Shown here in pieces: positions 25,757-33,474 of a stretch of DNA of 46,828 nucleotides. The position numbers and the translations under genes are program-made. A model generated the notes under the pieces. That model was not told where the DNA came from, searched no databases, and was given only the letters and a program-made list of their open reading frames with translations. This DNA is from Flavonifractor sp. An92 (GTDB taxonomy: Bacteria > Bacillota > Clostridia > Oscillospirales > Oscillospiraceae): assembly GCF_002159175.1 (NCBI RefSeq), contig NZ_NFGZ01000022.1, forward strand, positions 1-46,828. Direction: 5' to 3'. Position 1 is the stretch's first letter; the number at the start of each line of letters is the position of its first letter.

Positions 25757-27067
25757 TCAACTTGTGTACTTGTTTTTGAGATACTCAGCAACACATTCGA
25801 TTTCAGGGAAAAGAGCTGCGCGATTGATTGAAAATGTCTCCAATTGTTCAAGTAACTTCTTTTTCCCATCAATCAGTATAACTACCTTTTTCCCATTTTC
25901 CCTATAGCGAAATTCTTCCAGTGATCTATTGCCATCAGATAAACCACATAGGATAAACGCACCATCTTGCTTAATAATTCGATCGTTATTTTTTAGCGCA
26001 TAGACAATGAAGCTACTCACCAGATCGTCCTTTTTGATTTCAGACAGAAAAGCAGGTTTTTCAAGTCTTACTTCATGAAGTAAGCGAGCCACCTTTTTGT
26101 TGAAATCATGTTGTGATACCGTTGGATCTGATGCCAATCGTCCAAATTCTTGCTGTTTCTCGTATGAAAAAACAGGTAGACTTGCCAATATGGATACTGT
26201 ATCACTTTGTGGGTATTTGATTTCATGGTTCTCGGGTGAAATTAAAACCAGTTCCCCATAGCTCTCGGGATTACTCTCACATGCAAAATACAACGCAACA
26301 AGAGGGTTCCTTGTAATATCCAGCAAGCGAGTAGGCAAACCGTAGTGCTGCATCTTTACCAGTTTCTCAAGATGAGTGTGACATTTTTCAAAGTCATCAG
26401 GGCAATTAATTATCAGTTCGTGGTATATTTTGCTTTCGTTCTGCAATAAGCGCGGGGTTCGCATAATTGACGGACGTAAAATATAGTTTGGATCTGCATG
26501 TCCTCGGAAAAATAGCGTTCCTGCCTCTTTCTTTAGTGAAGAAACATAACTGTTTACACTTGAAACAGAAGAGAGAAAATGTATCTCAACTTTTTCTGCA
26601 TTATATACTACACCTTTTGAAAAACGGATATCATTTTGTATGCCATGTAATTCCTTTATCTGTCCGAGCAAATCTTTAGTGAAAGTATTTCTTTCTTCAG
26701 AATTTTTCAGTGTCTTGTAGACCCAGTTAACAATAGCACTGGATTCTAAATATGTAAGCTCGCACTGGGAGCTATTGGTATCGTCATTATATGATTCTTC
26801 TCCCATTTTTTGACGCCAAACAGAAGAAGCCGTATTTTTGTTGGGAAATCTTCCTTGGTACAAAACTGCATATCTCGATTTGCTTGCTACAAGGCGTGCA
26901 TATATATCTTCTTTCTTTAGTCGTCCAAATATGTATGCACTCATATCGAAATAGCCATCGGAAAGCATTTTGTCCAGACATACATTTCTAAATGCTTGCT
27001 GTATATCCTCGATATAATACAAATCATCAAAAAAATAGAAGTAGAAGAAAGCATTCACCCCCAGAAG
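25757..27067 (-). CDS. FRG domain protein
   Basis: About 436 aa, AT-rich. The FRG domain is seen at about residues 185-270: GTLFFRGHADPNYILRPSIMR, then LVKMQHYGLPTRLLDITRNPLVALYFAC. FRG proteins are often found in phage-defence and toxin-like contexts, and their biochemical activity is not established. A promoter overlaps the first possible start (TTG27112, which lies upstream of the -10), so ATG27067 is preferred, with a poor ribosome binding site. The gene lies between two copies of the recombinase 3' end and looks like a cargo insertion. Confidence 0.8.
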   Translation of the reverse strand, partial: LLGVNAFFYFYFFDDLYYIEDIQQAFRNVCLDKMLSDGYFDMSAYIFGRLKKEDIYARLVASKSRYAVLYQGRFPNKNTASSVWRQKMGEESYNDDTNSSQCELTYLESSAIVNWVYKTLKNSEERNTFTKDLLGQIKELHGIQNDIRFSKGVVYNAEKVEIHFLSSVSSVNSYVSSLKKEAGTLFFRGHADPNYILRPSIMRTPRLLQNESKIYHELIINCPDDFEKCHTHLEKLVKMQHYGLPTRLLDITRNPLVALYFACESNPESYGELVLISPENHEIKYPQSDTVSILASLPVFSYEKQQEFGRLASDPTVSQHDFNKKVARLLHEVRLEKPAFLSEIKKDDLVSSFIVYALKNNDRIIKQDGAFILCGLSDGNRSLEEFRYRENGKKVVILIDGKKKLLEQLETFSINRAALFPEIECVAEYLKNKYTS

Positions 27068-27102
27068 CATATCTGTCTCAAAATAGTGATTCACTGTTAT
27101 TA

Positions 27103-27131
27103 ATTGTAGCAAAAAGGCGGTTTATCCGCAA
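27103..27131 (-). promoter_or_regulatory. Promoter of the FRG gene
   Basis: On the minus strand TTGCGG (27126-27131), a 17-bp spacer and TACAAT (27103-27108) with TG at the extended position. GCGG-ATAAA-CCGC and a T-run in the same stretch could also end recombinase transcripts. It gives the cargo gene independent expression. Confidence 0.6.
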
Positions 27132-27142
27132 GTCTATTGACT

Positions 27143-28408
27143 CTATATCCTTAACTTCTCCATCACAATCTCATCTATTTCCTGTTCAAATTTCAGTACC
27201 TTTTCCTGTAATAACAAAATGTGGGCGTCAAGGACCGGTTTCCTCAACGCCCACATTTTTTGCTTCTGCTTCAGTTCCTTCTGTTTCTCGGCCATCTTGA
27301 CCCGCATGGTCTGGGCAAACTCTTGCACCGCTGCATCCAGTACCTCCTCATGGATTCGGTGAGAACTACAGTAGCTTTTCCCGTTCCGATGGTATCCCTT
27401 ACAGACATACTCCACACGCCGCTTGCCGTTCCAGTACCGGATCATCGGCACAAAGGGGCTGCCGCACTCTTTGCAGAGAATCAGTCCAGCGTAGCGATGT
27501 TTCGCCTTGTTTCCATTGGCCGGACGGGCCTGCGCTTTCAGTTTTTGCTGAACCTTCTCCCAAATGTCACGCTCAATTATGACAGGAAAGAAGTTTTCGT
27601 GCCGGTACCACTCCGCCTGCTCCAATCGCTTTGCCTTGCCGCCGTTGGTTTCAGACCGGTGATTGATCAGCACCCCGGTATAGGCCTCCTCCACCAGGAT
27701 GTTTTTTACGCTGGCATACGTCCACACATAGCGCCCATCACTGGTTTTGCTTGCCGCACAGACTTCTTTGCCGCATTGCTCCGCCCGGAGTTGTGCCGGC
27801 GTCTTTCGTCCCAGCGCATTGAGCCTGCGGGCAATTTCTTTTTGACCAAGCCCCTGTAAGTAGAGAGAATAGACCATCCGCACAGTTTCCGACGCCTCCG
27901 GGTGGAGTTCAATCGTATTGGTGTTGCGATCTTTCCGATAGCCAAAAGGCGGTGTGATCACAATACCTTCCCGCTGTTTCTGACGATACCCGGCCCGAAT
28001 CTTTTTACTGATGTCCCTGGCGTAGTAATCGTTCATCAGGCCACGGATGCCGATGATCAAATCATCCTCGTCGCGGAAGGTATCGATCCCTTCTGTCGCG
28101 GAAATCACCCGCACCTGATGTTCCCGCAGATAATCAATAAACAGTGCGGTCTGGGTCCTGTGGCGGCCAAGTCGTGACAAGTCCTTTACGATGACAGCAT
28201 CGATTTTATCAGCGTCCACAGCCGCCGTGAGCTCGTCCAGCCCACGGCGGTTGAACTTCATGCCGCTTACATTGTCATCGAAAGACTGTCCCACAATGGT
28301 GTACCCATGCTGCTCGGCAAAGCCATGGCTGATCTCCTGCTGGTTCAGGAGAGAGTTCATTTCCTGGTCATCATCGTTTGACAGTCGCGCATAGATCCAT
28401 ACCCGCAT
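27143..28408 (-). CDS. Large serine recombinase, downstream member of a pair
   Basis: 421 aa. The resolvase domain has the catalytic serine S10 in YARLSNDDDQE and the arginine-rich IVKDLSRLGRHR. A recombinase domain follows, then a zinc ribbon (CKECG ... YVCKGYHRNGKSYCSSH) and a C-terminal coiled coil. It is shorter than its neighbour, but no catalytic motif seems missing. Its start is 10 bp after the 552-aa recombinase. The final coding segment contains a 13-bp-arm hairpin (27216-27259). It and its partner are the only candidate integrases in the element. Confidence 0.92.
   Translation of the reverse strand: MRVWIYARLSNDDDQEMNSLLNQQEISHGFAEQHGYTIVGQSFDDNVSGMKFNRRGLDELTAAVDADKIDAVIVKDLSRLGRHRTQTALFIDYLREHQVRVISATEGIDTFRDEDDLIIGIRGLMNDYYARDISKKIRAGYRQKQREGIVITPPFGYRKDRNTNTIELHPEASETVRMVYSLYLQGLGQKEIARRLNALGRKTPAQLRAEQCGKEVCAASKTSDGRYVWTYASVKNILVEEAYTGVLINHRSETNGGKAKRLEQAEWYRHENFFPVIIERDIWEKVQQKLKAQARPANGNKAKHRYAGLILCKECGSPFVPMIRYWNGKRRVEYVCKGYHRNGKSYCSSHRIHEEVLDAAVQEFAQTMRVKMAEKQKELKQKQKMWALRKPVLDAHILLLQEKVLKFEQEIDEIVMEKLRI
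27216..27259. repeat. Long hairpin, copy 2 (inside the recombinase gene)
   Basis: AAAATGTGGGCGT pairs with ACGCCCACATTTT over a short GC-rich loop. Compared with copy 1 (25706-25755) a C-to-T change in one arm is matched by G-to-A in the other, so pairing is kept while the protein changes (Trp/His versus Arg/Arg). A T-run follows on the plus strand. Confidence 0.8.
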
Positions 28409-28418
28409 CTGTTATCAC

Positions 28419-30077
28419 CTATCCCGCATAGTAGTCACCATAAATGATTGCGCCCAGCCGGTCATAATCGAAATCTGCGGAGAGGATGGAGTCCGTTTGC
28501 TCCCCATTTTCGAAGATGTCCAGATGATCCCGGAAGGGCGCTTTCAGCCGGATCTCTAAATCCAGCTTACCATCCTCCTCATGAACAAGGATTTTTTCAA
28601 CCAGCATTTTCAGATGTGCCTCCGACATTTTGCCGTCTTGAAGAATATCGTCGATCAGGCTGATGTCTCGCTTTAACTTGGCCTGGCGGCTGCGAAGCAT
28701 TTCTGAGATGTTCTGCAGTTCCTCGATCTGCTTTTTGGCCTCTGCGATCTGCTCCTCACGCTTTGCGATCATTCGCTCATAGCGTTCCGCGTTGGCCTTA
28801 TCCCGGATGCGTTCCATCAAAATCACCTCCACTTCCTCCTCCAGCAGGAGAATGTGTTCTTGCAGTTTGCTTATTTTGGCACTGGCCACGGAGGCTTTGG
28901 GCGTCCATTTTTCAATGAACCACTCCAGTCTTGACCAGTTTTCTTCGTACAGTTCCTTTGTCCGCAGGAGCTCCGCGCCGATCAGGCGATCCAGCGCTTC
29001 CTCATCCACCATGTGAGAGGAGCAATGTTCCTTGCCGTACCGATGGTAGGTATCACAGACATAGACCACCCGTTCACCGTCCTTCAGCTTGATCCGCTTG
29101 CCGATGAAAGTCCGGCCGCAGTCCTGGCAGCGAAGCAAGCCTCCGTACCGAAGGATACCCTTGTTGGTACCGGCCCGGGTATTTTTTGCCTTGCGTTCTG
29201 TCAGAAGTGTCTGCGCCAGCTCCCATGTCTCACGGGTCACGATCATCGGCAGATAGTTTTCATGGCGGAACTGCTCCTCCGGGTCGGTGAAGCGGAAGGT
29301 CTTATTGATTTTATTGCGCTCGCTCTTGTGGCAGATCAGCGTACCGATATAACTCTCATCCTTAAGGATACGGCCAACCATCGTCGCGTCCCACAGATAT
29401 TTCTTGAGTATCCCATCCTGCGTATTGGGCAGTCGCTTATTTAGCAGCTCCATCTGCATGAGCGCAGGCGTTTTTCTTCTCTGCTCGTTCAATGTACGGG
29501 CAATGGCTTTCATCCCGCTGCCGCCGGTATAGGCGGAGAAAATCATGCGGACAGTTTCGGCGGCTTCCTCAACAACGACGACCTTCTTGGTGTTCTTGTC
29601 CTTGAAATATCCGAAGGGTGGAATGGTCACGATGCCCTCCTTTTGCTTCTGCCGGTAACCGGTCCGCACACGGCGGCTGCCATCACGGGCGTAGAAGTCG
29701 TTGACCAGTCCCTTGAAGCCAATGATGAGATCATCGTTCTCGTTAAAGGTATCGATGTTTTCTGTTGCGGACAGGACCCGCACATTGCGCTCACGGAGGT
29801 AATCAATGAAGAGTGCGGTCTGTGTCCGGTGCCGGCCCAGGCGGGACAGGTCTTTGACGATGATGGCTTCAATTTTCCCTGCCTCGACCACTTCATAGAT
29901 TTTGTCGATGCCCTCACGGTTGAAGTGCATACCGCTGACATTGTCATCGAAGGATTCGCCAACCACTTGATGTCCGTTGCTGACGGCAAAGTTGTATATG
30001 ATTTTTCTCTGGTTGTTCAGTGAATTGAGTTCTTCATCCTCATCTCTGGACAAGCGGTAATAGAGCCAGACTTTCAT
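28419..30077 (-). CDS. Large serine recombinase, upstream member of a pair
   Basis: 552 aa. It has catalytic S10 in YYRLSRDEDEE, IVKDLSRLGRHRTQTALF, a recombinase domain, a zinc ribbon (CQDCGRTFIG ... CDTYHRYGKEHCSSH) and a long C-terminal coiled coil (about 370-480). These are the parts of a large serine integrase. AAAGGAACG precedes ATG30077. A perfect 10-bp inverted repeat lies just upstream. It probably integrates and excises the element at the tRNA-Leu anticodon loop, alone or with the 421-aa partner. Which of the two acts is unknown. Confidence 0.93.
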   Translation of the reverse strand: MKVWLYYRLSRDEDEELNSLNNQRKIIYNFAVSNGHQVVGESFDDNVSGMHFNREGIDKIYEVVEAGKIEAIIVKDLSRLGRHRTQTALFIDYLRERNVRVLSATENIDTFNENDDLIIGFKGLVNDFYARDGSRRVRTGYRQKQKEGIVTIPPFGYFKDKNTKKVVVVEEAAETVRMIFSAYTGGSGMKAIARTLNEQRRKTPALMQMELLNKRLPNTQDGILKKYLWDATMVGRILKDESYIGTLICHKSERNKINKTFRFTDPEEQFRHENYLPMIVTRETWELAQTLLTERKAKNTRAGTNKGILRYGGLLRCQDCGRTFIGKRIKLKDGERVVYVCDTYHRYGKEHCSSHMVDEEALDRLIGAELLRTKELYEENWSRLEWFIEKWTPKASVASAKISKLQEHILLLEEEVEVILMERIRDKANAERYERMIAKREEQIAEAKKQIEELQNISEMLRSRQAKLKRDISLIDDILQDGKMSEAHLKMLVEKILVHEEDGKLDLEIRLKAPFRDHLDIFENGEQTDSILSADFDYDRLGAIIYGDYYAG

Positions 30078-30092
30078 AATCGTTCCTTTCCA

Positions 30093-30126
30093 CTATGGTG
30101 TGCCGATCATTCACGACACACCATAG
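30093..30126. promoter_or_regulatory. Perfect inverted repeat upstream of the recombinases
   Basis: CTATGGTGTG (30093-30102) and CACACCATAG (30117-30126) are separated by 14 nt. There is no T-run. The position, directly upstream of the ribosome binding site of the first recombinase, suggests an operator or a leader hairpin controlling recombinase expression. Confidence 0.55.
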
Positions 30127-30158
30127 CACACAAGTTTTTGAATAGCGATCAAAACAAA

Positions 30159-30335
30159 TCAGGCCACTTCATTTTCTACCTTACCAACAGAATCAGCAGG
30201 CTGATTTGTGTACGGATCATCCACAGATAGATAGTCGTGGATCATCATTTTCAGGAAGTGATCGAACTGGTCATCTGTTCCCACATAGGAATACATGACA
30301 CTTTTGATGTTGCATTCTTTTTTCTTTCTACCCAT
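30159..30335 (-). CDS. Small conserved-looking protein, 58 aa
   Basis: Starts MGRKKKECNIKSVMYSYVG, then DDQFDHFLKMMIHDYLS, and ends in VENEVA. AAAGGA is five bases before ATG30335. It is basic at the N-terminus and acidic towards the end, with no recognised domain. It lies between the relaxase and recombinase genes in the same direction and is probably part of the mobilisation/recombination operon. Confidence 0.6.
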   Translation of the reverse strand: MGRKKKECNIKSVMYSYVGTDDQFDHFLKMMIHDYLSVDDPYTNQPADSVGKVENEVA

Positions 30336-30383
30336 AGCATTCCTTTCCCCCGAAACCAATTCGGGCAACAAAACAGCAGACCG

Positions 30384-31739
30384 TCACATGGTCTGCTGCC
30401 AAGTCTGTTCTTCTTCATGATCGTCCTCGGCATGGCCTTGGGCGATTTTCTTTTGCTGCTGCTTGCGGAGAGTTTTTCTGTCTGTGTGCGGATGCATGGT
30501 GGTGCTGTCCATCACAGACTCAGCAGACTGAGACTGCTCCAGATGGTATCCAAGCCCCACCACAGCAGAAGCAACGCCCCCGTCCCCATCAGCAGGACTG
30601 TCCATGTGGGACCATCCAGGTGCGGCAGCCACAGTCTGGGCAGTCTGATGCCGGGCAGAGAAAAACGCTTCTCGTTCCGCTTCCCAGCCTGTTCGCTCAT
30701 CCGCTCCAGATGCTTCACCGTTTTCAGCAGCTCCTCCATCTGCGTCCGAGTCGGGAGCTGCGCCAGCAGTTCGCTGATCCTCTTCAGATAGCCAATCTGT
30801 CTCTCGGTGTGGTACCCCAGCGTGTAGAGGTCGTTCTGCAAATCCTCCCACTCCGCTCTCGTGGAATGCACTTCGGGAGGCGGTGTCAGCTCTTGTGCCG
30901 GGGGCTGCGGTGTGGCCTGTGCCATCTGCGCAGGTCGGTTCTTCTCCAACAGCTCGTCCATGGATAATTTCTGCTCTGATCCTGAATTCATATTCCATCT
31001 TCTCCTTCAGATATTTGCCCCCGAACAGCAGGCGGTCACGGCACTGCCAGCCGCTGGGTGTGGTGTAGGTGATGTTCCGCCGGGAGGTTTCCCAGCAGAC
31101 CTTGCAGCCCTCGCTCTCCATCAGTGCAATGAATTCCTCACGGGTGGAGGCGTGGCGCATACAGTCGTTGATGAGATTCATGAGCTGCAGCTTCTTGCTC
31201 TGGCCACGGGCCGCGGTGTGATACTCACCGACTGTCATGGTCTTGGTTTTCTGCTTCCTGTCTTTAGGCTGGAACACAGGGAGAGAAAACTCCATGCAGA
31301 CCTGATCGTTGCGCTGCCTCAGTTGCTGGAGCTGCTCCTTTGCGATGTGCAGTTTCTTTCCGGTATCGAAGTTGACGGAGTTGATGAGGAAGTGGGAATG
31401 GATGTGTTCCCGGTCTGTGTGGGTGCAGACCAGAACTTCATAGCCCTCATAGTACTCAGCCAGCTTCAGCGCCGCCGCATGAGCGGTGACCGGGTCGACC
31501 GCTTCGCCTTTCGGGAAGCTCTGCACCATGTGGTAGAACAGCACGCCATCGGTTTTGTGATGCAGGCGCTTGGTAGTCATGAAGTCCGCGTAGACAGATT
31601 CCGGCTGGCAGTTGATGCCTGTGACCAGCCGTTGCCCATCGAACTCAGTTTTCTTGTCCTGCATGGTGTATCGCATCACGGCTCCCATGCATCCGGTGGT
31701 CTGTCCTCGCTTGTAGTTAGTGAAGCTGATGATCGCCAT
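30384..31739 (-). CDS. MOBP-type relaxase
   Basis: 451 aa. The N-terminal 240 residues form a relaxase/mobilisation nuclease domain, with the metal-binding triad in HTDREHIHSHFLINSVNFD (about residues 107-125) and the TFNYKRGQ-like N-terminus (ISFTNYKRGQTTGC) holding candidate catalytic tyrosines. It nicks oriT and pilots the strand during conjugative mobilisation. The last 160 residues are low-complexity but end in a basic KTLRKQQQKKIAQGH tail. A second gene overlaps this part in another frame. The start is 4 bp after mobC. Confidence 0.92.
   Translation of the reverse strand: MAIISFTNYKRGQTTGCMGAVMRYTMQDKKTEFDGQRLVTGINCQPESVYADFMTTKRLHHKTDGVLFYHMVQSFPKGEAVDPVTAHAAALKLAEYYEGYEVLVCTHTDREHIHSHFLINSVNFDTGKKLHIAKEQLQQLRQRNDQVCMEFSLPVFQPKDRKQKTKTMTVGEYHTAARGQSKKLQLMNLINDCMRHASTREEFIALMESEGCKVCWETSRRNITYTTPSGWQCRDRLLFGGKYLKEKMEYEFRIRAEIIHGRAVGEEPTCADGTGHTAAPGTRADTASRSAFHESGVGGFAERPLHAGVPHRETDWLSEEDQRTAGAAPDSDADGGAAENGEASGADERTGWEAEREAFFSARHQTAQTVAAAPGWSHMDSPADGDGGVASAVVGLGYHLEQSQSAESVMDSTTMHPHTDRKTLRKQQQKKIAQGHAEDDHEEEQTWQQTM
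30512..30991 (-). CDS. Coiled-coil membrane protein overlapping the relaxase gene
   Basis: 159 aa wholly inside the relaxase gene in a different frame. AAGGAG about 10 bases before ATG30991 is a good ribosome binding site. The product has a proline-rich N-terminus, an amphipathic segment (RQIGYLKRISELLAQLP, MEELLKTVKHLERM) and one C-terminal membrane span (WTVLLMGTGALLLLWWGL). The membrane anchor and coiled coil are not expected by chance. It may work with the relaxase at the membrane or coupling protein; this is inference. Confidence 0.6.
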   Translation of the reverse strand: MNSGSEQKLSMDELLEKNRPAQMAQATPQPPAQELTPPPEVHSTRAEWEDLQNDLYTLGYHTERQIGYLKRISELLAQLPTRTQMEELLKTVKHLERMSEQAGKRNEKRFSLPGIRLPRLWLPHLDGPTWTVLLMGTGALLLLWWGLDTIWSSLSLLSL

Positions 31740-31742
31740 TTT

Positions 31743-32054
31743 TCACCACCGCTTTCGTTCCAGAATCAACCGGACAGCAGCGCAGAGTTCAGAGAACGCC
31801 TGGCGCACACTGTCCAGATTGACCACCGTGACGCGCCCCATGTGCGCCAGGGTGACGAGTTGATTCAGATTTCTGCCAATGGACTTCAGCTCCTTGAGCA
31901 CTTCTTTCAGTCCATCGACGACCACAACCTGCTTTCCCAGACAGCAGGCTGTCACATAGTCGCTCATGGACATTCCGGAGCGTTTCGCCAATTCCTTGAT
32001 GGCCTCCCGGTCTGCGGATGCCATCCGGGTACTGAACTTGATATCCTTTTTCAT
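31743..32054 (-). CDS. mobC: Mobilisation protein MobC
   Basis: 103 aa, a ribbon-helix-helix-type accessory of relaxases. KFSTRMASADREAIKELAKRSGMSMSDYV (read as two parts: N-terminal strand, then helix-turn) is the DNA-binding part, and LKEVLKELKSIGRNLNQL the family block. A longer in-frame reading to 32216 has no plausible domain. ATG32054 with GGAGGAAACGAC before it is clearly the start. It helps the relaxase melt and bind oriT, expected just upstream. Confidence 0.9.
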   Translation of the reverse strand: MKKDIKFSTRMASADREAIKELAKRSGMSMSDYVTACCLGKQVVVVDGLKEVLKELKSIGRNLNQLVTLAHMGRVTVVNLDSVRQAFSELCAAVRLILERKRW

Positions 32055-32255
32055 GTCGTTTCCTCCATATTGCAGATAAAGTGGGCCCGGGCTTCTGCCC
32101 GGAAATAATGCGGAAGGTGGGCGGCGGCTGTGCCGACGACCAGACAAACGCGATGCTGGCCACCTCCAAGGAGGTGATTCTCCCGCGCCGAACACCCACG
32201 TTCCTTCTTTGGCCACAAACGGCCCAACACGGCGTTTTTCTTGCTTTGCGGGGGT
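32055..32255. other. Candidate oriT region
   Basis: A 201-bp non-coding stretch directly upstream of mobC. It contains CACCTCC-AA-GGAGGTG (32161-32176), a GGGC/GCCC hairpin near 32090-32102 and other short repeats. Mobilisation origins of MobC/relaxase systems usually lie here. No nick-site consensus was recognised. Confidence 0.4.
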
Positions 32256-33326
32256 TTACTCGCCGCACCTGGAAACTGCCCGCAAATCGCCGCACAGCGC
32301 CCCGGCAGGGTCAACAGGGACGACCGCCGGGACACCCTGGGTATCGTCACTTTCGGCACGCTGCAGCTCAATGAGCCGCCTTCCGTTGCTGCGGCGCACC
32401 ACAGCAGAAATGCCGATTTTCCTTAGTGCGTCCAGGTTTTGCAGAATCTGTCTGGACACTTTCTTGGGCGAGATACGCTCCACACCCAAAGGGTCGATTC
32501 GTTCAGACAGCTCTGTGGGAGTGCCGATAAATTCAGTTCGGTCACTCATCAGTTCGGAGAGGAGATAAACGATACGGTCGCCCAGCAGCTCCGGCTGTGT
32601 CCGGCTGTCCGACACCAGTTCCCATACATTTTCACCGTTGCGCTCCAGTGTCAGCTCCCGGTATTCAATGTCACGGCCAATACAGGAGAGCTTTGCTCTG
32701 CCGCTGCCCCGCCGTTCCTCCACCAGCGTGAAGCTGGAATCCACCGCACCGCTGATAGCAGTCGTACCAGAGATGCGGTTGAACACATCGTCAGCGGTTT
32801 CCTTGCGCAGATGATGAATCAGCAGGATGGCGATGCCGTGGGCATCTGCGATCCGTTTCAGCGCAGAGAGGTCGCGGTAGTCGTTGGCGTAGGTTGCGTC
32901 ACGAGCTGGACGAACCATCTGCAGCGTGTCGATGATGACCAGTACCGTGTCCGGGTGGGCGGTGAGGAATGTTTCCACCTGCTCCTCCAGCCCCTGTCCA
33001 ATGAGGGCGCACTCCGTGCAGAAGTGGACGCTGCTTGGTGCGTCCTCGGTGATCTCAAAGAGCCGGTTCTGGATACGGAGAACGGAATCCTCCAAGCAGA
33101 GATAGAGGGTGGTACCTTGCTTCACGGACATCCCCCAGACGGTTTCGCCCTTGGCCACCATGACGGACAGCCACAGGGCCAGCCAGGACTTGCCCACCTT
33201 GGGAGAGCCGGCCAGGAGGTGCAGCCCCTGAGACAGAAGCGTGTCTACCACGAAGTTGAGCGGCGTCAGCGGCAGGCTCATCAGGCTCTCGCCGTCAATG
33301 GTTTGCAGTCGTTTTGTTTTACTCAT
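32256..33326 (-). CDS. RepA-like AAA/RecA-fold ATPase
   Basis: 356 aa. Walker A GSPKVGKSWLALW is near residue 40, Walker B TVLVIIDTLQMVRP near 130, and AILLIHHLRK the sensor-like strand. This is the architecture of plasmid RepA hexameric helicases and related AAA_25 proteins. It may allow replication or maintenance of the excised circle. The C-terminal third carries a winged-helix-like region (PTELSERIDPLG ... ISPKKVSRQILQNL). ATG33326 with AGGGG upstream is preferred to the ATG 13 codons earlier. Confidence 0.82.
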   Translation of the reverse strand: MSKTKRLQTIDGESLMSLPLTPLNFVVDTLLSQGLHLLAGSPKVGKSWLALWLSVMVAKGETVWGMSVKQGTTLYLCLEDSVLRIQNRLFEITEDAPSSVHFCTECALIGQGLEEQVETFLTAHPDTVLVIIDTLQMVRPARDATYANDYRDLSALKRIADAHGIAILLIHHLRKETADDVFNRISGTTAISGAVDSSFTLVEERRGSGRAKLSCIGRDIEYRELTLERNGENVWELVSDSRTQPELLGDRIVYLLSELMSDRTEFIGTPTELSERIDPLGVERISPKKVSRQILQNLDALRKIGISAVVRRSNGRRLIELQRAESDDTQGVPAVVPVDPAGALCGDLRAVSRCGE

Positions 33327-33350
33327 AGGATCATCCCCTTGTAAAAAGAT

Positions 33351-33389
33351 AAGGACAGAGACCACGCGGCCACCGTGGCTCTTGTCCTT
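33351..33389. promoter_or_regulatory. Inverted repeat between divergent repA-like and DUF6076 genes
   Basis: AAGGACA (33351-33357) pairs with TGTCCTT (33383-33389), with an inner CCACG (33362-33366)/CGTGG (33374-33378). It sits between the divergent genes next to the plus-strand promoter. Operator or replication-related site; not decidable from sequence. Confidence 0.45.
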
Positions 33390-33393
33390 TCAC

Positions 33394-33421
33394 TTGATTA
33401 TTGGGGGAATTTTGATAAAAT
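33394..33421 (+). promoter_or_regulatory. Promoter of the DUF6076-sigma operon
   Basis: TTGATT (33394-33399), a 16-bp spacer and TAAAAT (33416-33421), about 54 bp before ATG33475. Confidence 0.55.
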
Positions 33422-33474
33422 GAGAATATCGCAAGACAGGCAGAAAACAGATATAGGACAGAGGAGGTGGCCCT

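Noticed and set aside
30861..32108. 415-aa plus-strand ORF opposite the relaxase and mobC
   Set aside because: Antisense shadow; no ribosome binding site or recognisable domain.
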